Assembly: GCA_964409645.1 (NCBI GenBank)
Contig: CAYPEK010000017.1
Span: forward strand, 1-55,062
DNA length: 55,062 bases
DNA from: CAYPEK01 sp964409645
GTDB taxonomy: Bacteria; UBP15; UBA6099
Direction: 5' to 3'
Part shown: one piece after another, positions 1 to 8,067 of the stretch
How the letters are laid out: each line of letters begins with the position of its first letter
How positions within the stretch are numbered: the stretch's first letter is position 1
Translations under genes and position numbers: made by a program
The notes under the pieces: generated by a model
Databases searched by the model: none
What the model was told of the DNA's origin: nothing
Seen by the model: the letters and a program-made list of their open reading frames with translations, nothing else

Positions 1-462
1 GGGGAGCGGGTCAGGACTGATTTTGAAAATGCAACTCTGTTAAACTTCGAACTCAGAAATACGGGTTTAGGGCAAATGCTGCATTCGTGCTATGAATGGA
101 TGTACAAGACAAAAACCAGCTTGAACGTGATCTGGGACGGAAATGTTTATTATCTGAGGAATAACACCATAGAGGGACAGGACGATAGGGTGTTTGCAGT
201 GATAAGGCACAATGGAGATGAGAAATTGCTTTTATTGGCAAACCTCGATCCTCATAAAGAAAGGCGCGCCGGTTTCAAAATGGATTTTCTCGATCTGAAG
301 CCGCTTGGGAAGTATCCGGTTAAGATTTTATTTGATTCATACAAAAGCTTCGAGATCAAATCCGGCAATGGAAAACCGTCTATAATGAACGGGAACGAAT
401 TGATAAACGGCATGCAGGGCTATTCGCTTATGCCGCTTCAGTCCATATTGATGTCGTTTTGA
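1..462 (+). CDS. C-terminal part of a probable glycoside hydrolase (cut by window edge)
   Basis: The reading frame is open from base 1, so only the last 153 residues are present. Visible features are short beta-strand-like stretches such as VFAVIRHNGDEKLLLLANLDP. They resemble the C-terminal beta-sandwich that follows the barrel in alpha-amylase-type and related enzymes, where a phrase of the kind 'lvvlNl' is common. No catalytic residues lie in this fragment, so family and substrate cannot be named. The next gene (TatA-like) starts 84 bases downstream on the same strand. The assignment to a carbohydrate-active enzyme is an inference from fold-like pattern only; any beta-sandwich protein remains possible. 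Confidence 0.4.
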   Translation, partial: GERVRTDFENATLLNFELRNTGLGQMLHSCYEWMYKTKTSLNVIWDGNVYYLRNNTIEGQDDRVFAVIRHNGDEKLLLLANLDPHKERRAGFKMDFLDLKPLGKYPVKILFDSYKSFEIKSGNGKPSIMNGNELINGMQGYSLMPLQSILMSF

Positions 463-546
463 GCTATAATAAATCAAGATATTATGCATCTGAAAATATC
501 AAAGCGGAATTAATGAGATTTCATGAAGAGAAGTGAGGGGTGTTAA

Positions 547-744
547 ATGATAGGCCGATTTGGAATATTGGAAATATTGGTTGTTGTAATCATAATTATT
601 TTCTTGTTCGGACCGAGGCGGGTGGGTGCTTTCGCGAGGTCCATCGGCCGCACTTTTTTTCAATACAAAAGAACCGTGAACGATATCCAGAGAGATTTAT
701 CGATAAATCCCGATTCCGGCGGAGATAAGAAGAAAGATCAATAA
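547..744 (+). CDS. TatA/TatB-like twin-arginine translocase subunit
   Basis: A 65-residue protein with the layout of the TatA/B family: a short N-terminus, one hydrophobic helix at about residues 7-21 (ILEILVVVIIIIFLF), the family hinge FGPRRV, an amphipathic helix (AFARSIGRTFFQYKR), then a charged tail rich in Lys and Asp. TatA-type proteins form the pore of the Tat pathway, which exports folded proteins carrying a twin-arginine signal. GAGGGGTG about 7 bases before the ATG is a good ribosome-binding site. No tatB or tatC lies nearby, so this is a stand-alone copy. Short length favours TatA over TatB, but the two are hard to separate by eye, so no symbol is given. Confidence 0.8.
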   Translation: MIGRFGILEILVVVIIIIFLFGPRRVGAFARSIGRTFFQYKRTVNDIQRDLSINPDSGGDKKKDQ

Positions 745-757
745 ACAAGTTGATCGA

Positions 758-1723
758 TTATTGATAATAGACCGACGTTCCGGGCGGGGCGTATTTTTTA
801 ATAAATGCTTTTTCTTCGTCCTTCCAATGACCTTTTTTAATCAGTCCTGAAATCTCTCTTGTCTTGTTTAGGTCTTTGTCGTAGAAAGGCACGAAATGTC
901 CGCGCAGCATTGTGAAAACAAAACCAAATTCTTTGAAATCCTTATCCTTGTGCGCTTTGAATAACACGGTTCTGAGTTTATTCAGATACTCGTCCGGTAT
1001 GTCATTTCGTCCGAAAAAAATCCAGTTGTAGTCGTTTTCGACACATCCGACGGAAGCTATTTTTCCGGCGCCGTTGTCCGAATTCATCATCATTCTCATA
1101 GTGCTCGGCAGATGCACGAACGTATCGATCTTGCCGGTGAGAAGTGCATTGAACCACGCGTTCATGTTGGATTCGGTATAGTATGTAAGCGAAGAGAAGA
1201 ATTTATCGGCCGGCATGTCATAACCGTTTCCGTATAGAGCAAGTCTTGTATGGTAAAGAATGTTGCCGCCCCATTTTTTGCCTTTTAGCTGTCCAACGCT
1301 GTTGATGCCGTCCGATTTGCGAACATAAAAGCAAACCTGAGAATTTGTTTTGTTATCTATACTTACCGTAAACAGTGGTTTGGCAACAGCATCTATAGCT
1401 GCCTGATTTTCAACATAAGTCATGGAGGGAATGTATGTGAAGTCGGCCTGTTTCTTCTTCAGTTTCGCCATGATGATATCGAGGCGTTTCTCACCGGGTT
1501 TTATCACAACCTTATCTAAAACGAACGGCCTGTTCATCTTGATGGTGATTATCTCCGCAAGCCGCTTTAAAAGACTCTCGGTGGATTGGCCAGCAAGCGC
1601 CTGATCGGCGGGAAAAAGAAAGTGAATTGGCGTCTGCTGCGGTGCATTCTGCGCTTCTGCTAAAACGAAGAAGACTCCAAATGCGAAGGCTATTGCCGCT
1701 GATAAAGAAAAAAATCTTTTCAT
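758..1723 (-). CDS. PhnD-like periplasmic substrate-binding protein
   Basis: A 321-residue exported protein. The N-terminus MKRFFSLSAAIAFAFGVFF followed by LAEAQ is a signal peptide with a likely signal peptidase site after AEA. The body matches the phosphate/phosphonate-binding (PhnD/TauA/SsuA) fold: HFLFPADQ near the start, an early 'dFtYIPSMTYV' region, and SVGQLKGKKWG, which corresponds to the family's 'sl.dLkGk.va' strand. The frame also opens with TTG at 1735, but GAGG lies 6 bases before the ATG at 1723, so that start is chosen. It follows the SIS-domain gene with an 8-base gap. No ABC permease or ATPase gene is next to it, so it may serve a distant transporter or act as a sensor. The ligand is unknown. 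Confidence 0.75.
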   Translation of the reverse strand: MKRFFSLSAAIAFAFGVFFVLAEAQNAPQQTPIHFLFPADQALAGQSTESLLKRLAEIITIKMNRPFVLDKVVIKPGEKRLDIIMAKLKKKQADFTYIPSMTYVENQAAIDAVAKPLFTVSIDNKTNSQVCFYVRKSDGINSVGQLKGKKWGGNILYHTRLALYGNGYDMPADKFFSSLTYYTESNMNAWFNALLTGKIDTFVHLPSTMRMMMNSDNGAGKIASVGCVENDYNWIFFGRNDIPDEYLNKLRTVLFKAHKDKDFKEFGFVFTMLRGHFVPFYDKDLNKTREISGLIKKGHWKDEEKAFIKKYAPPGTSVYYQ

Positions 1724-1731
1724 CCTGCACC

Positions 1732-2460
1732 TCAAAGTTTGATGCGGTTGCGATACTTCATAAACATCTCGATATTGTGAAGGTCGCCTTCGGATGCGTT
1801 TCCGCTGAAAAAGAACGGCGGCTTGATTCCATCAGCGATCAATTTTTCGGCAGCGATTGCTGCGATTGCGTGTACTATGAAGGCTCCTGTCAGGGTGGAT
1901 AAAGGTGCGATCGGCGTGATTAATCCGTCTATATGAATACTCGCGTCGCCTATGGGGCAGCCGTTGTCGATTACGATATCCGCAACTTCGAAAAGCCGGA
2001 GACCGCTTGGATGTCTTGAAAGCACCGACTTTGCGTGCGCGAGCGAGGTAACTGCAATCGTCTTTAATCCTCTTTTCTTTCCTTCCATCGCCATTTCGAT
2101 CGGAACCGCATTCCTGCCCGATTGTGAAAAGACGACCAGTGTATCTTTTTTTGCCGCATCGACATTTGCGAGGATGGCCGCGGCATAGCCGGTCAACCGC
2201 TCCATTGCACCGCTTTTACGAACGCCTTCGTGAAGCATAAGATTTGTTTCGAGAATAGGATTGACTGGGACGAGCCCGCCGGCGCGTCCGTACATCTCAA
2301 GTGCGAGAAGATGCGAATGGCCTGTTCCGAAAACGTGTATCAGACCGTCTTTCTTTATGGTTTCAGCAACCGATTCAGCTGCAAGAGTGATCTTGTCTTT
2401 TTGTGAATCGACGACTCTCTTAAGCGCCTCCATCGATTTTTCAAAATAAACATTGAGCAT
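1732..2460 (-). CDS. SIS-domain sugar-phosphate protein (UPF0309-like)
   Basis: A 242-residue protein with a single SIS (sugar isomerase) domain. The nucleotide-binding-like signatures FGTGHSHLLALEMYGRAGG (residues about 44-62) and VVFSQSGRNAVPIE (about 108-121) are typical of SIS domains, which bind phosphosugars in isomerases, etherases and transcription regulators. Size and the GHSH motif match the UPF0309 group, whose substrate is not settled; MurQ-like N-acetylmuramate 6-phosphate chemistry is only a distant possibility. The gene lies between coaX and the binding-protein gene in the same orientation, with a 175-base leader that carries a 7-bp hairpin. The pairing with a solute-binding protein suggests import and handling of a sugar derivative, but this is inference. 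Confidence 0.7.
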   Translation of the reverse strand: MLNVYFEKSMEALKRVVDSQKDKITLAAESVAETIKKDGLIHVFGTGHSHLLALEMYGRAGGLVPVNPILETNLMLHEGVRKSGAMERLTGYAAAILANVDAAKKDTLVVFSQSGRNAVPIEMAMEGKKRGLKTIAVTSLAHAKSVLSRHPSGLRLFEVADIVIDNGCPIGDASIHIDGLITPIAPLSTLTGAFIVHAIAAIAAEKLIADGIKPPFFFSGNASEGDLHNIEMFMKYRNRIKL

Positions 2461-2490
2461 GATTTTGCCTCCATTCGGGGGGTGAATATC

Positions 2491-2514
2491 GCGTCGCCGG
2501 CCTATATGCGACGC
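2491..2514 (-). other. Leader hairpin before the SIS-domain gene
   Basis: GCGTCGC at 2491-2497 pairs perfectly with GCGACGC at 2508-2514 around a 10-base loop. It lies in the 175-base gap between coaX and the SIS gene, about 30 bases before the SIS start codon, and is not followed by a T-run on the minus strand. It may be a leader structure or an operator palindrome for a DNA-binding regulator. No function can be shown. The rest of the gap (2515-2635) is AT-rich with no clear gene; a weak TTTACT/TAATAT promoter pair on the minus strand is possible. Confidence 0.4.
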
Positions 2515-2635
2515 TGTTCATATTATCATTGTCGATAGATAAAGTAAACATGGAAATTAATAAGATCGATCACGAGAAAGAAAAGCATCGATATGTATTT
2601 CAGAAATGCTTCGAAAACTACTGCGGTTGCGGGTG

Positions 2636-3280
2636 TCAGACCAGTTCGGCTCTGTTCTTATTATATATAATTCTGAGACCTTCGAGTGTGAGCAGGGGCT
2701 GAACNNNNNNNNNNNNNNNNNNNNNNNNNNNNNNNNNNNNNNNNNNNNNNNNNNNNNNNNNNNNNNNNNNNNNNNNNNNNNNNNNNNNNNNNNNNNNNNN
2801 NNNNTCTATGGAAATTCCTATTCCGGGAGCGATTGCACCACCGAGATAATCACTATTTTCATTAATGACACAGAATGTTGTCGCTGTTCCGAAATCAACG
2901 ACGATGATCGGCGGCGGATAGAGTGAAAGCGCGGCAACAGCGTTCACTATGCGGTCGGCGCCCACCTCGCGCGGATTTTCATATTTGATGTTCATACCGA
3001 TCTTAATGCCCGGTTCCACAAACAGTGCATCTGAATTGAAATACTTACGTGCGGTTTCCCTGAGGTGGTCGGTGAGGGGAGGAACCACTGTCGAAACTAT
3101 AACGTCGTTTACAGCCTGCTGTTCGATGCCCGAATATTTAAGGAGGGAGAGTATCTGCTGCCCGTATTCATCCGAGGTCCGAGTCAGGGCGGTCGATACG
3201 CGGAAGTGAGTTTTAAGATTCTGATTATCGAAGACGCCTATTACTATGTTCGTATTTCCAACATCGAGCGCCAGCAGCAT
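2636..3280 (-). CDS. coaX: Type III pantothenate kinase (CoaX), interrupted by assembly gap
   Basis: CoaX phosphorylates pantothenate, the first committed step from pantothenate to coenzyme A. The N-terminus LLALDVGNTNIVIGVFD is the family's P-loop-like ATP site; VGADRIVNAVAA, VVDFGTATTFCVI and GGAIAPGIGIS follow in the usual order, and the tail LLTLEGLRIIYNKNRAEL is the expected C-terminus. A block of 100 N (2705-2804) replaces part of the C-terminal half. The frame happens to be kept through the Ns, but about 75-80 residues normally lie between the two flanks, so the true gap is probably near 230 bases. The frame opens with GTG at 3289; the ATG at 3280 is preferred because GAGGTG lies 6 bases before it and the protein then begins exactly at the conserved motif. 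It lies 27 bases downstream of nadC. Confidence 0.93.
   Translation of the reverse strand: MLLALDVGNTNIVIGVFDNQNLKTHFRVSTALTRTSDEYGQQILSLLKYSGIEQQAVNDVIVSTVVPPLTDHLRETARKYFNSDALFVEPGIKIGMNIKYENPREVGADRIVNAVAALSLYPPPIIVVDFGTATTFCVINENSDYLGGAIAPGIGISIXXXXXXXXXXXXXXXXXXXXXXXXXXXXXXXXXXVQPLLTLEGLRIIYNKNRAELV
2705..2804. other. Assembly gap (100 N)
   Basis: Exactly 100 unknown bases, the usual placeholder for a scaffold join of unestimated size. It falls inside coaX, and both flanks read as the same gene in the same orientation, so the join is very likely correct although the length is not. Confidence 0.97.
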
Positions 3281-3307
3281 TAGCAACACCTCTTTCCCGA
3301 GGTCATT

Positions 3308-4156
3308 TTAACTTTTTTGCATTGAAAACAGCATGCTTATATCGAGAGCATCGGGAGAATGTGTTATCGCGCCGACTGAAATAATATCGACACCAAGAGA
3401 AGCAATCTCGGTGACATTTAACGTATTCACATTCCCGGACACTTCGATTTCCGCTTTCCCATCGATTAACTTAATTGCTTGCTCCATGTCAATCAGAGAC
3501 ATATTGTCGAGCATAATAATGTCCGCTTTGACATCTAAAGCTTCCTGAACTTCATCGAGATTTCGAGTTTCGACTTCGATAGGAAGCAATTCAATATTCT
3601 TCGCGCGGACTCTTTCAACAGCTTCCGTGATGCCGCCCGCAATGTCGATATGGTTGTCTTTCAGCAAAATAGCGTCGTGGAGGCCCATGCGATGGTTTGT
3701 CCCGCCGCCCATCTTTACGGCGTATTTTTCTATCAGCCTCATTCCGGGGGTGGTTTTTCTTGTGTCTTTGATGACTGCCTTGGAACCTTTCACAGCCCGG
3801 ACCATGATATAGGTGAATGTTGCAATCCCGGAGAGCTGTTGAAGAAAATTTAAAGCTACTCTTTCTCCCGACAGCAGTGCTGATGCTTTCCCGTGCAATT
3901 CCGCTATCTGGGTTCCTTTGTGTACTTTTGCGCCGTCCTCGACGAGCGATTTGAACTTAACATTCGGATCGAGTTCACGGAACACTGCTTTTGCTATAGG
4001 AAGACCTGCAATTACACCGTCCTCCTTCGCGACAATCTTCGCCTGTCCCAGCGCGTCGCCTATGTTAAGATATGCAGTGGTAATGTCGCCCCGACCAATA
4101 TCTTCGGCCAAAGCGCTCCTGACTATGCCCATGTAAGTGTCCGGATGGAGACTCAT
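3308..4156 (-). CDS. nadC: Nicotinate-nucleotide pyrophosphorylase (carboxylating), NadC
   Basis: NadC converts quinolinate and PRPP to nicotinate mononucleotide, CO2 and pyrophosphate in de novo NAD synthesis. Family signatures are EDIGRGDITT near the N-terminus, LLSGERVALNFLQQLSGIAT, DTRKTTPGMRLIEKYAVKMG with GGTNHRMGLHDAILLKDNH, and the barrel end EVSGNVN...GVDIISVGAITHS. The open frame extends far upstream, inside nadX, but the ATG at 4156 gives 282 residues, the normal size, and overlaps the nadX stop by four bases (ATGA), implying translational coupling. It is the third gene of the nadA-nadX-nadC run. Confidence 0.96.
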   Translation of the reverse strand: MSLHPDTYMGIVRSALAEDIGRGDITTAYLNIGDALGQAKIVAKEDGVIAGLPIAKAVFRELDPNVKFKSLVEDGAKVHKGTQIAELHGKASALLSGERVALNFLQQLSGIATFTYIMVRAVKGSKAVIKDTRKTTPGMRLIEKYAVKMGGGTNHRMGLHDAILLKDNHIDIAGGITEAVERVRAKNIELLPIEVETRNLDEVQEALDVKADIIMLDNMSLIDMEQAIKLIDGKAEIEVSGNVNTLNVTEIASLGVDIISVGAITHSPDALDISMLFSMQKS

Positions 4157-4965
4157 GTTCCTATTTTTACATTCGATGTGATTTTCTTCAGCAGCGATAT
4201 TGCCGACAGGTAGGCGAGGGCGCTTGTCTTGGGATTTGTAGGGGACGGTTTGTTCTCTACCTTCATGTTGAGCGCGCCGAACGCCGATACCATGTTGATC
4301 TCGTGCGTGTTTGTTTTTGTATTCGGATCGGCCACGAGACAAACTTTCATTTTATCGCCGGCAGCCGTTGCGAGCGAGATCGTGGTCGAAACATTGATGT
4401 TTTTCGGGAAGTGTTTGATTGCTTCCACGGGAGAACCTTCAAATACAACTATCGGTTCTTTCAAGCCGTCGAGGTCAATGCCTTTCTCTTCGAGATATGA
4501 CGCACCCTTAAGTCCGGCGGGAGGCTTCGTGGTTGTAAGAGTAAGAGTTTCGATTTCTCCGGCACCGGCGAGAGCCAGCAACCCGTCGATTCCCGCCACC
4601 GCACCAGAGGGAATGTACAGCGATGATTTTGAGCCTTCGAATCTTTCAAAAAGCTCCGGTTTCAGACCACCGACGCTCATCACAAGCAGATCGATTCCTT
4701 TGGCGACGCAAATATTCACGAGAGGTTCGACTGCGCCGACTCCGGCAGCCTCGGCGATAATGTCGCTGTTGCCGGCAAGTTCATCCATACTAATGATCGC
4801 AGGGTGGGATTTCAGAGAGCCGGAAAGTTTATCCGCGCCCGATTTGTCGATGTCGCAGAGTCCGGATATTGATGCTTTGATCTCTCCGTTGTCGATTGCG
4901 CGGGCGATCTCGGAGCCGATTGCGCCACAGCCGACAACTCCGATCCGTTTAATATTTTCAGACAT
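4153..4965 (-). CDS. nadX: L-aspartate dehydrogenase, NadX
   Basis: A 270-residue protein that starts with a Rossmann NAD(P)-binding loop, IGVVGCGAIGSEIARAI. The middle carries VMSVGGL and the IPSGAVAGIDGL segment conserved in aspartate dehydrogenases, followed by TTKPPAGLKG and FPKNINVSTTISLA. The enzyme oxidises aspartate to iminoaspartate, the substrate of NadA, using NAD(P)+. It takes the place of the oxygen- or fumarate-linked flavoenzyme NadB, which is absent here. It overlaps nadA by 8 bases upstream and nadC by 4 bases downstream, so the three are almost certainly one translation-coupled operon. Confidence 0.93.
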   Translation of the reverse strand: MSENIKRIGVVGCGAIGSEIARAIDNGEIKASISGLCDIDKSGADKLSGSLKSHPAIISMDELAGNSDIIAEAAGVGAVEPLVNICVAKGIDLLVMSVGGLKPELFERFEGSKSSLYIPSGAVAGIDGLLALAGAGEIETLTLTTTKPPAGLKGASYLEEKGIDLDGLKEPIVVFEGSPVEAIKHFPKNINVSTTISLATAAGDKMKVCLVADPNTKTNTHEINMVSAFGALNMKVENKPSPTNPKTSALAYLSAISLLKKITSNVKIGT

Positions 4966-5866
4966 GTTCCAGCATCCGTTCGAGTGATTTCAGAGCCCGC
5001 GACCTGATATCGGGATCGAGAGAAATTCTCGGTTCGAGAGTTTCGAGCGATTGGAGGACTTTCTCCAAAGTGATCTTTTTCATGTTCGGGCAGACTGTAT
5101 TTTGGGCCGGAGGAAAGAACTCCCTGTCCGGGAACCGGCTTTTAAGCGGGAAAAGCATTCCGAGTTCGGTGCCGATGATGAATCTGCGGGCTGTGCTTTC
5201 TTCGATGACCTTGAACATCTGGCTCGTGCTACAGATGAAATCCGATACTTGCAGCACTTCGGGTTTGCACTCCGGATGTGAGATGACAACAGCGTCCGGC
5301 ATTTCCTCTTTAAGCTTAAGGATGTCCTCTTTTTTGATGTGATAGTGAGTCGGGCAGAACCCGCTGCCGAGGACGATTTCTTTCCCGGTTACGCTGACCA
5401 CATAAAGGCCGAGGTGTTTATCCGGAACGAAAATAATCGGTCCGGCGCCGTTGAGAGACTGAACGACTTTCACCGCGTTTGCCGACGTGCAGCAGATATC
5501 GCTTTCCGCTTTAACTTCCGCGGTCGAGTTGACGTAGCAGATTGTTATCGCGCCCGGATTTTCCGCCTTCATCTCTCTCAACTGCTCGACAGTAACCATG
5601 TCGGCGAGAGGGCAGCCCGCTGTCGGCTCCGGGAGCACGACGATCTTTTCCGGCGAAAGTATATGCGCTGTTTCGCCCATGAAAGTCACGCCGCAGAAAA
5701 TGATGACGTCCGCGTCGGTTTTCGACGCTCTCCGCGCGAGTTCGAGGCTGTCGCCCGTCATATCGGCGATTTCCTGAATCTCTTGAGGTTGATAGTTGTG
5801 CGCGAGAATAATCGCGTTTCGTTCCTTCTTGAGTTTATTGATTTTTTCGATAATTTCCGTGTTCAT
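4958..5866 (-). CDS. nadA: Quinolinate synthase, NadA
   Basis: NadA condenses iminoaspartate with dihydroxyacetone phosphate to quinolinate using a [4Fe-4S] cluster. The 302-residue protein shows ILAHNYQPQEIQEIADMTGDSL at the N-terminus, FCGVTFMGETAHIL, and three cysteines in the positions expected for cluster ligands: Cys85 (AGCPLADM), Cys171 (SGFCPTH) and Cys259 (TVCPNM). HPECKPEV is also typical. The ribosome-binding site is weak (GGCGGT, 5 bases before ATG). It lies 78 bases after panD; that gap holds a small hairpin with its T-run on the plus strand, so read-through from panD is likely. Confidence 0.97.
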   Translation of the reverse strand: MNTEIIEKINKLKKERNAIILAHNYQPQEIQEIADMTGDSLELARRASKTDADVIIFCGVTFMGETAHILSPEKIVVLPEPTAGCPLADMVTVEQLREMKAENPGAITICYVNSTAEVKAESDICCTSANAVKVVQSLNGAGPIIFVPDKHLGLYVVSVTGKEIVLGSGFCPTHYHIKKEDILKLKEEMPDAVVISHPECKPEVLQVSDFICSTSQMFKVIEESTARRFIIGTELGMLFPLKSRFPDREFFPPAQNTVCPNMKKITLEKVLQSLETLEPRISLDPDIRSRALKSLERMLEHV

Positions 5867-5944
5867 TATCTACCGCCAATCTATGCCAAGAGGCGTTCCG
5901 CCTTTTTTATATCGGGAAAAGGCTAATATAAACCGTGTTTAATA

Positions 5945-6355
5945 TCAACTGTTTTCTGATACGATTTGAAGATGGGTTTTGAAGCCGGGTTCCTCTTCTT
6001 TGATCGATGTTATTTTATTGTCGTCATCCACGAACACTACAACCGGTTTGAATGATGAAAGCTCTTTTTCGTCAATCATGCAATAGTTGATGATGATTAC
6101 CTTATCTCCTTCCGCGACGAGTCTTGCGGCGGCTCCATTAAGGCATATATCTCCGCTGGGGCCGTTCGGCGACGGGATCACGTATGTTTCGAGCCGTGCG
6201 CCGTTGTCTATATCGACGACCTGCACTTTTTCGTACGGCAACAGGTTCGCTGCCTTCATCAGGTCGGTGCAAAGCGTGATGCTGCCGACGTAGTTGATGT
6301 TTGCTCCCGTCACCGTCGCGCGGTGGATTTTGGACTTGCAGAAATGTCTGAACAT
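5945..6355 (-). CDS. panD: Aspartate 1-decarboxylase, PanD
   Basis: PanD makes beta-alanine from aspartate for pantothenate synthesis. It is made as a proenzyme that cleaves itself between Gly24 and Ser25 to form the pyruvoyl cofactor; both residues are present in INYVGSITLC. KSKIHRATVT near the start and NGAAARLVAEGDKVIIINY are family signatures. The frame opens 5 codons earlier, but AAGGAGG sits 5 bases before the ATG at 6355, giving 136 residues, close to the usual 117-140. The C-terminal tail after VFVDDDNKI is slightly longer than in E. coli. It lies 11 bases after panC. Confidence 0.96.
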   Translation of the reverse strand: MFRHFCKSKIHRATVTGANINYVGSITLCTDLMKAANLLPYEKVQVVDIDNGARLETYVIPSPNGPSGDICLNGAAARLVAEGDKVIIINYCMIDEKELSSFKPVVVFVDDDNKITSIKEEEPGFKTHLQIVSENS

Positions 6356-6366
6356 GGCGGCCTCCT

Positions 6367-7209
6367 TCAAACGATAAGGTTGTCAATCAGTCGCGTTTCA
6401 CCCAAGTACGCGGCTACTGCGATTAATGTGCCGGATTTTATCTCCTGCACCGGCATCAAGGTTTCGGTGCAGACCGCTTCGACATAATCAATCCTTATCG
6501 ATGGAGACTCGCCAAGTGTGCCGAGGATTGAAGAAATCAAATGCTTTGCGTCGGTCCTGCCCGAATTAATCGATTCTTTTGCTTCCGTCAGTGATTTGTT
6601 TATAAGCAACGCCGCCTGCCTCTGCTCGGGAGTCAGATAGACGTTTCTCGAGCTCATTGCCAATCCGTCCTGTTCCCTCACGGTCGGATTCGGCACAACT
6701 TCCATATTAAGGTTTAGATCGCGCACCATTTTATTAATGATTAAATACTGCTGGGCATCTTTTAGTCCGAAATACGCCCGGTCCGACCTGCATATATTGA
6801 AAAGTTTAAGACAGACCGTTGTCACGCCGCGGAAGTGTATCGGGCGGCTGTTGCCGCAGAGTTGTTTCGACCATTCTTCGACGGTCACGTATGTTTTGTA
6901 GCCTTCCGGATACATTGATTTATTATCAGGGGTGAAAAGCACGTCCGCGCCGGTCTCGCCCGCGAGTTTCAGATCGCGTTCGAGGTCTCGCGGATAGCGT
7001 TCAAGGTCTTCCTTCGGTCCGAACTGTGTCGGATTGACGAAAAGAGTGACGATTGTGAAATCGTTTTCCTTGACGCTGCGCCTCATAAGCGAAAGGTGGC
7101 CTTCGTGGAAATATCCCATCGTCGGCACAACGCCTATGGTTTTGCCTCCAGCCTTTATGCGGGCGGCTTCATCGCTCATTTCGGACACTGTGTCGATAAT
7201 CCTAATCAC
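6367..7209 (-). CDS. panC: Pantothenate synthetase, PanC
   Basis: PanC joins pantoate and beta-alanine with ATP, forming a pantoyl adenylate intermediate. The 280-residue protein has the nucleotidyl-transferase HxGH signature in VPTMGYFHEGHLSLMRRS, FVNPTQFGPKEDLERYPRD, the CGNSRPIHFRGVTTV segment, FGLKDAQQYLII, and the KMSKS-like DGLAMSSRN loop. Its start overlaps the panB stop by 4 bases, and panD follows 11 bases later, so panB-panC-panD is one operon. Confidence 0.97.
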   Translation of the reverse strand: MIRIIDTVSEMSDEAARIKAGGKTIGVVPTMGYFHEGHLSLMRRSVKENDFTIVTLFVNPTQFGPKEDLERYPRDLERDLKLAGETGADVLFTPDNKSMYPEGYKTYVTVEEWSKQLCGNSRPIHFRGVTTVCLKLFNICRSDRAYFGLKDAQQYLIINKMVRDLNLNMEVVPNPTVREQDGLAMSSRNVYLTPEQRQAALLINKSLTEAKESINSGRTDAKHLISSILGTLGESPSIRIDYVEAVCTETLMPVQEIKSGTLIAVAAYLGETRLIDNLIV

Positions 7210-8051
7210 TTTTTTCCGCCGCGTTTTCCGGCCAGCCGCTCGATAATCGCATCTTCGATCACGAACGAATGTTCCATCTCGGGATAGCCGGATGATTTTA
7301 CTTCTTTTACATACTGCTTAACGCCCCGCCGCATGAGCTTTCCGACCTGAGCGAATGCTTTGACGAATTTTGCTGTTTTCTGATCCGAAATAGCCATCAT
7401 GTCGTGAAAAACAAGCACTTGGCCGTCGCAGTGTGGGCCGGCTCCGATGCCGATTGTCGGAATACGCAGTTTTTCGGTGATTAGTTTCGCAAGTTTCCAC
7501 GGAACGCATTCCATCAGGATCATCGACGCCCCGGCGGCTTCGAGCGCTATCGCGTCATCATATATCTTTTTTGCTTTCTCGAATTGTTTGCCCTGTACTT
7601 TGTAACCGGTCATGTTGACCGACTGCGGAGTGAGCCCTATGTGAACGCATACCGGGATGCCGCATTCCGCAATCTTCGATACCAGCGGAGCGCAGTTGGC
7701 GCCACCTTCGATCTTGACGCAGTTGCAGCAGGTTTCCTTCATCGCCCGCCCCGCGTTTCGGAGCCCTTCCTCGATGCTCGACTGATACGACATGAACGGC
7801 ATGTCGAAAATCACGAATGCACGCTCAACACCCCTGCATACCGCCTTGGAGTGGTGAATCATTTCGTCCATAGTCACCGGAAGGGTATCTCTGTAACCCA
7901 GCATTACATTGCCGAGCGAGTCGCCAATGAGGATTATATCTACTCCGGATGAGTCGAGTATGCGTGCGGTGGGATAATCGTAAGCAGTCAGCATCGTAAT
8001 CTTTTCGCCGGCTGCTTTCATTTCCATCAAAGATGCAATAGTAACTTTCAC
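7206..8051 (-). CDS. panB: 3-methyl-2-oxobutanoate hydroxymethyltransferase, PanB
   Basis: PanB adds a hydroxymethyl group from methylene-THF to ketoisovalerate, the first step to pantoate. Signatures are MLTAYDYPTARILD, IGDSLGNVMLGYRDTLPV, CNCVKIEGG, VHIGLTPQSVN and PTIGIGAGPHCDGQVLV. The open frame reaches 8150, but that part overlaps a strong terminator hairpin, so the N-terminus probably begins at the GTG at 8051 (281 residues, VKVTIASLMEMK), where homology begins. No strong Shine-Dalgarno precedes it. Because the hairpin ends only about 16 bases before this start, panB expression must depend on read-through, which suggests attenuation. Confidence 0.93.
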   Translation of the reverse strand: MKVTIASLMEMKAAGEKITMLTAYDYPTARILDSSGVDIILIGDSLGNVMLGYRDTLPVTMDEMIHHSKAVCRGVERAFVIFDMPFMSYQSSIEEGLRNAGRAMKETCCNCVKIEGGANCAPLVSKIAECGIPVCVHIGLTPQSVNMTGYKVQGKQFEKAKKIYDDAIALEAAGASMILMECVPWKLAKLITEKLRIPTIGIGAGPHCDGQVLVFHDMMAISDQKTAKFVKAFAQVGKLMRRGVKQYVKEVKSSGYPEMEHSFVIEDAIIERLAGKRGGKK

Positions 8052-8067
8052 TTTGCCGCGCCTGTAG

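Noticed and set aside
1724..1735. TTG start for the PhnD-like protein
   Set aside because: The ATG at 1723 has a Shine-Dalgarno 6 bases upstream and begins the signal peptide correctly.
4229..4987. 252-codon open frame on the plus strand opposite nadX and nadA
   Set aside because: It is antisense to nadX throughout, has no family signature, and nadX shows a perfect Rossmann motif and correct length.
5888..5906. Hairpin AGGCG-TTC-CGCCT with T6 on the plus strand between panD and nadA
   Set aside because: The T-run is on the plus strand, where no gene is transcribed towards it; on the minus strand it lacks a T-run, so it is not a convincing terminator for panD.
5339..5926. 195-codon plus-strand frame opposite nadA
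   Set aside because: The sense frame encodes NadA with three cluster cysteines; the antisense translation is rich in Arg and His with no motif.
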